Part shown: in pieces, positions 63,816-64,000 of the stretch
Numbering within the stretch: position 1 is the stretch's first letter
Layout of the letters: each line of letters begins with the position of its first letter
NCBI GenBank assembly: GCA_905250075.1
Contig: CAJNOP010000012.1
Coordinates: 2,142,529-2,206,528 of the forward strand
Direction of reading: 5' to 3'
DNA: 64,000 nt
Origin: Rotaria sp. Silwood1
Lineage: Eukaryota > Rotifera > Eurotatoria > Philodinida > Philodinidae
Made by a program: the position numbers and the translations under genes
Notes under the pieces: generated by a model
The model's input: the letters and a program-made list of their open reading frames with translations, nothing else
Told to the model about the DNA's origin: nothing
Database searches by the model: none

Positions 63816-64000
63816 TCCTGTCTTGAGATATTCGACGCCGCGTGTATGTAATTGAGATGGGGAATGTAGCTGCGTCTATGTGAGTGAAAACTAGAGTAGT
63901 GCACGGGTACAACATTTCGTATGCGTACCCTATTTGTACCCTTAGGTTGCAGTATTCTGGTGCCAAGAAGAACTGACTACGATACCTTCACTATTGTAAC

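Overview
The window is nuclear DNA from a small invertebrate animal, most likely a bdelloid rotifer. The basis is its AT-rich composition, animal-specific gene families (nuclear receptor, TGIF homeobox, WAC, DRC11, WDR7), many 50-80 base introns, and an interstitial tract of TGTGGG-type hexamers, the telomere repeat reported for bdelloids. The species assignment is inference; no rRNA, tRNA or mitochondrial sequence is present to confirm it.

Left part (1-44 kb): a 1.4 kb near-perfect hairpin element (879-2279) is followed by a minus-strand NR1-type nuclear receptor (2750-5839), then a minus-strand WAC orthologue (9048-13884). WAC is divergent from a plus-strand IQ/AAA protein, the nexin-dynein regulatory complex subunit DRC11/IQCA1 (14341-23272). 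Their shared 456-base spacer holds a full X-box match (RFX site) close to the DRC11 start, as expected for a ciliary gene. Next come a minus-strand TGIF-type TALE homeobox gene (24597-25889), a 7 kb gene-free stretch rich in simple repeats, a plus-strand calmodulin-like EF-hand gene (33127-33719), a 5.8 kb gene-free stretch, and a minus-strand SLC25A33/36-type pyrimidine-nucleotide carrier (39513-42145). Copies of one diverged family of inverted-repeat DNA elements lie in two long DRC11 introns and apparently also between genes.

Right part (44-64 kb): a plus-strand WDR7 (rabconnectin-3 beta) orthologue with more than 20 exons spans 44277-53500. After it the character changes. There is a cluster of DNA transposon remnants: a hAT-type MITE, a 1.1 kb inverted-repeat element, a Ginger-like element carrying an integrase fragment, and a mariner-type hairpin MITE whose tip is bdelloid-telomere-like repeat. 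Then comes a GC-richer, structured block, and then several layers of degenerate tandem repeats (units of about 115, 160, 318 and 174 bases) to the end of the window. This right end looks like accessory, possibly subtelomeric, DNA.

The host genes are ordinary single-copy animal genes and do not form one pathway. They cover transcription and chromatin (nuclear receptor, WAC, TGIF), cilia (DRC11), V-ATPase/vesicle acidification (WDR7), mitochondrial nucleotide transport (SLC25A36-like) and calcium binding. The most unusual material is the mobile and satellite DNA in 54-64 kb.
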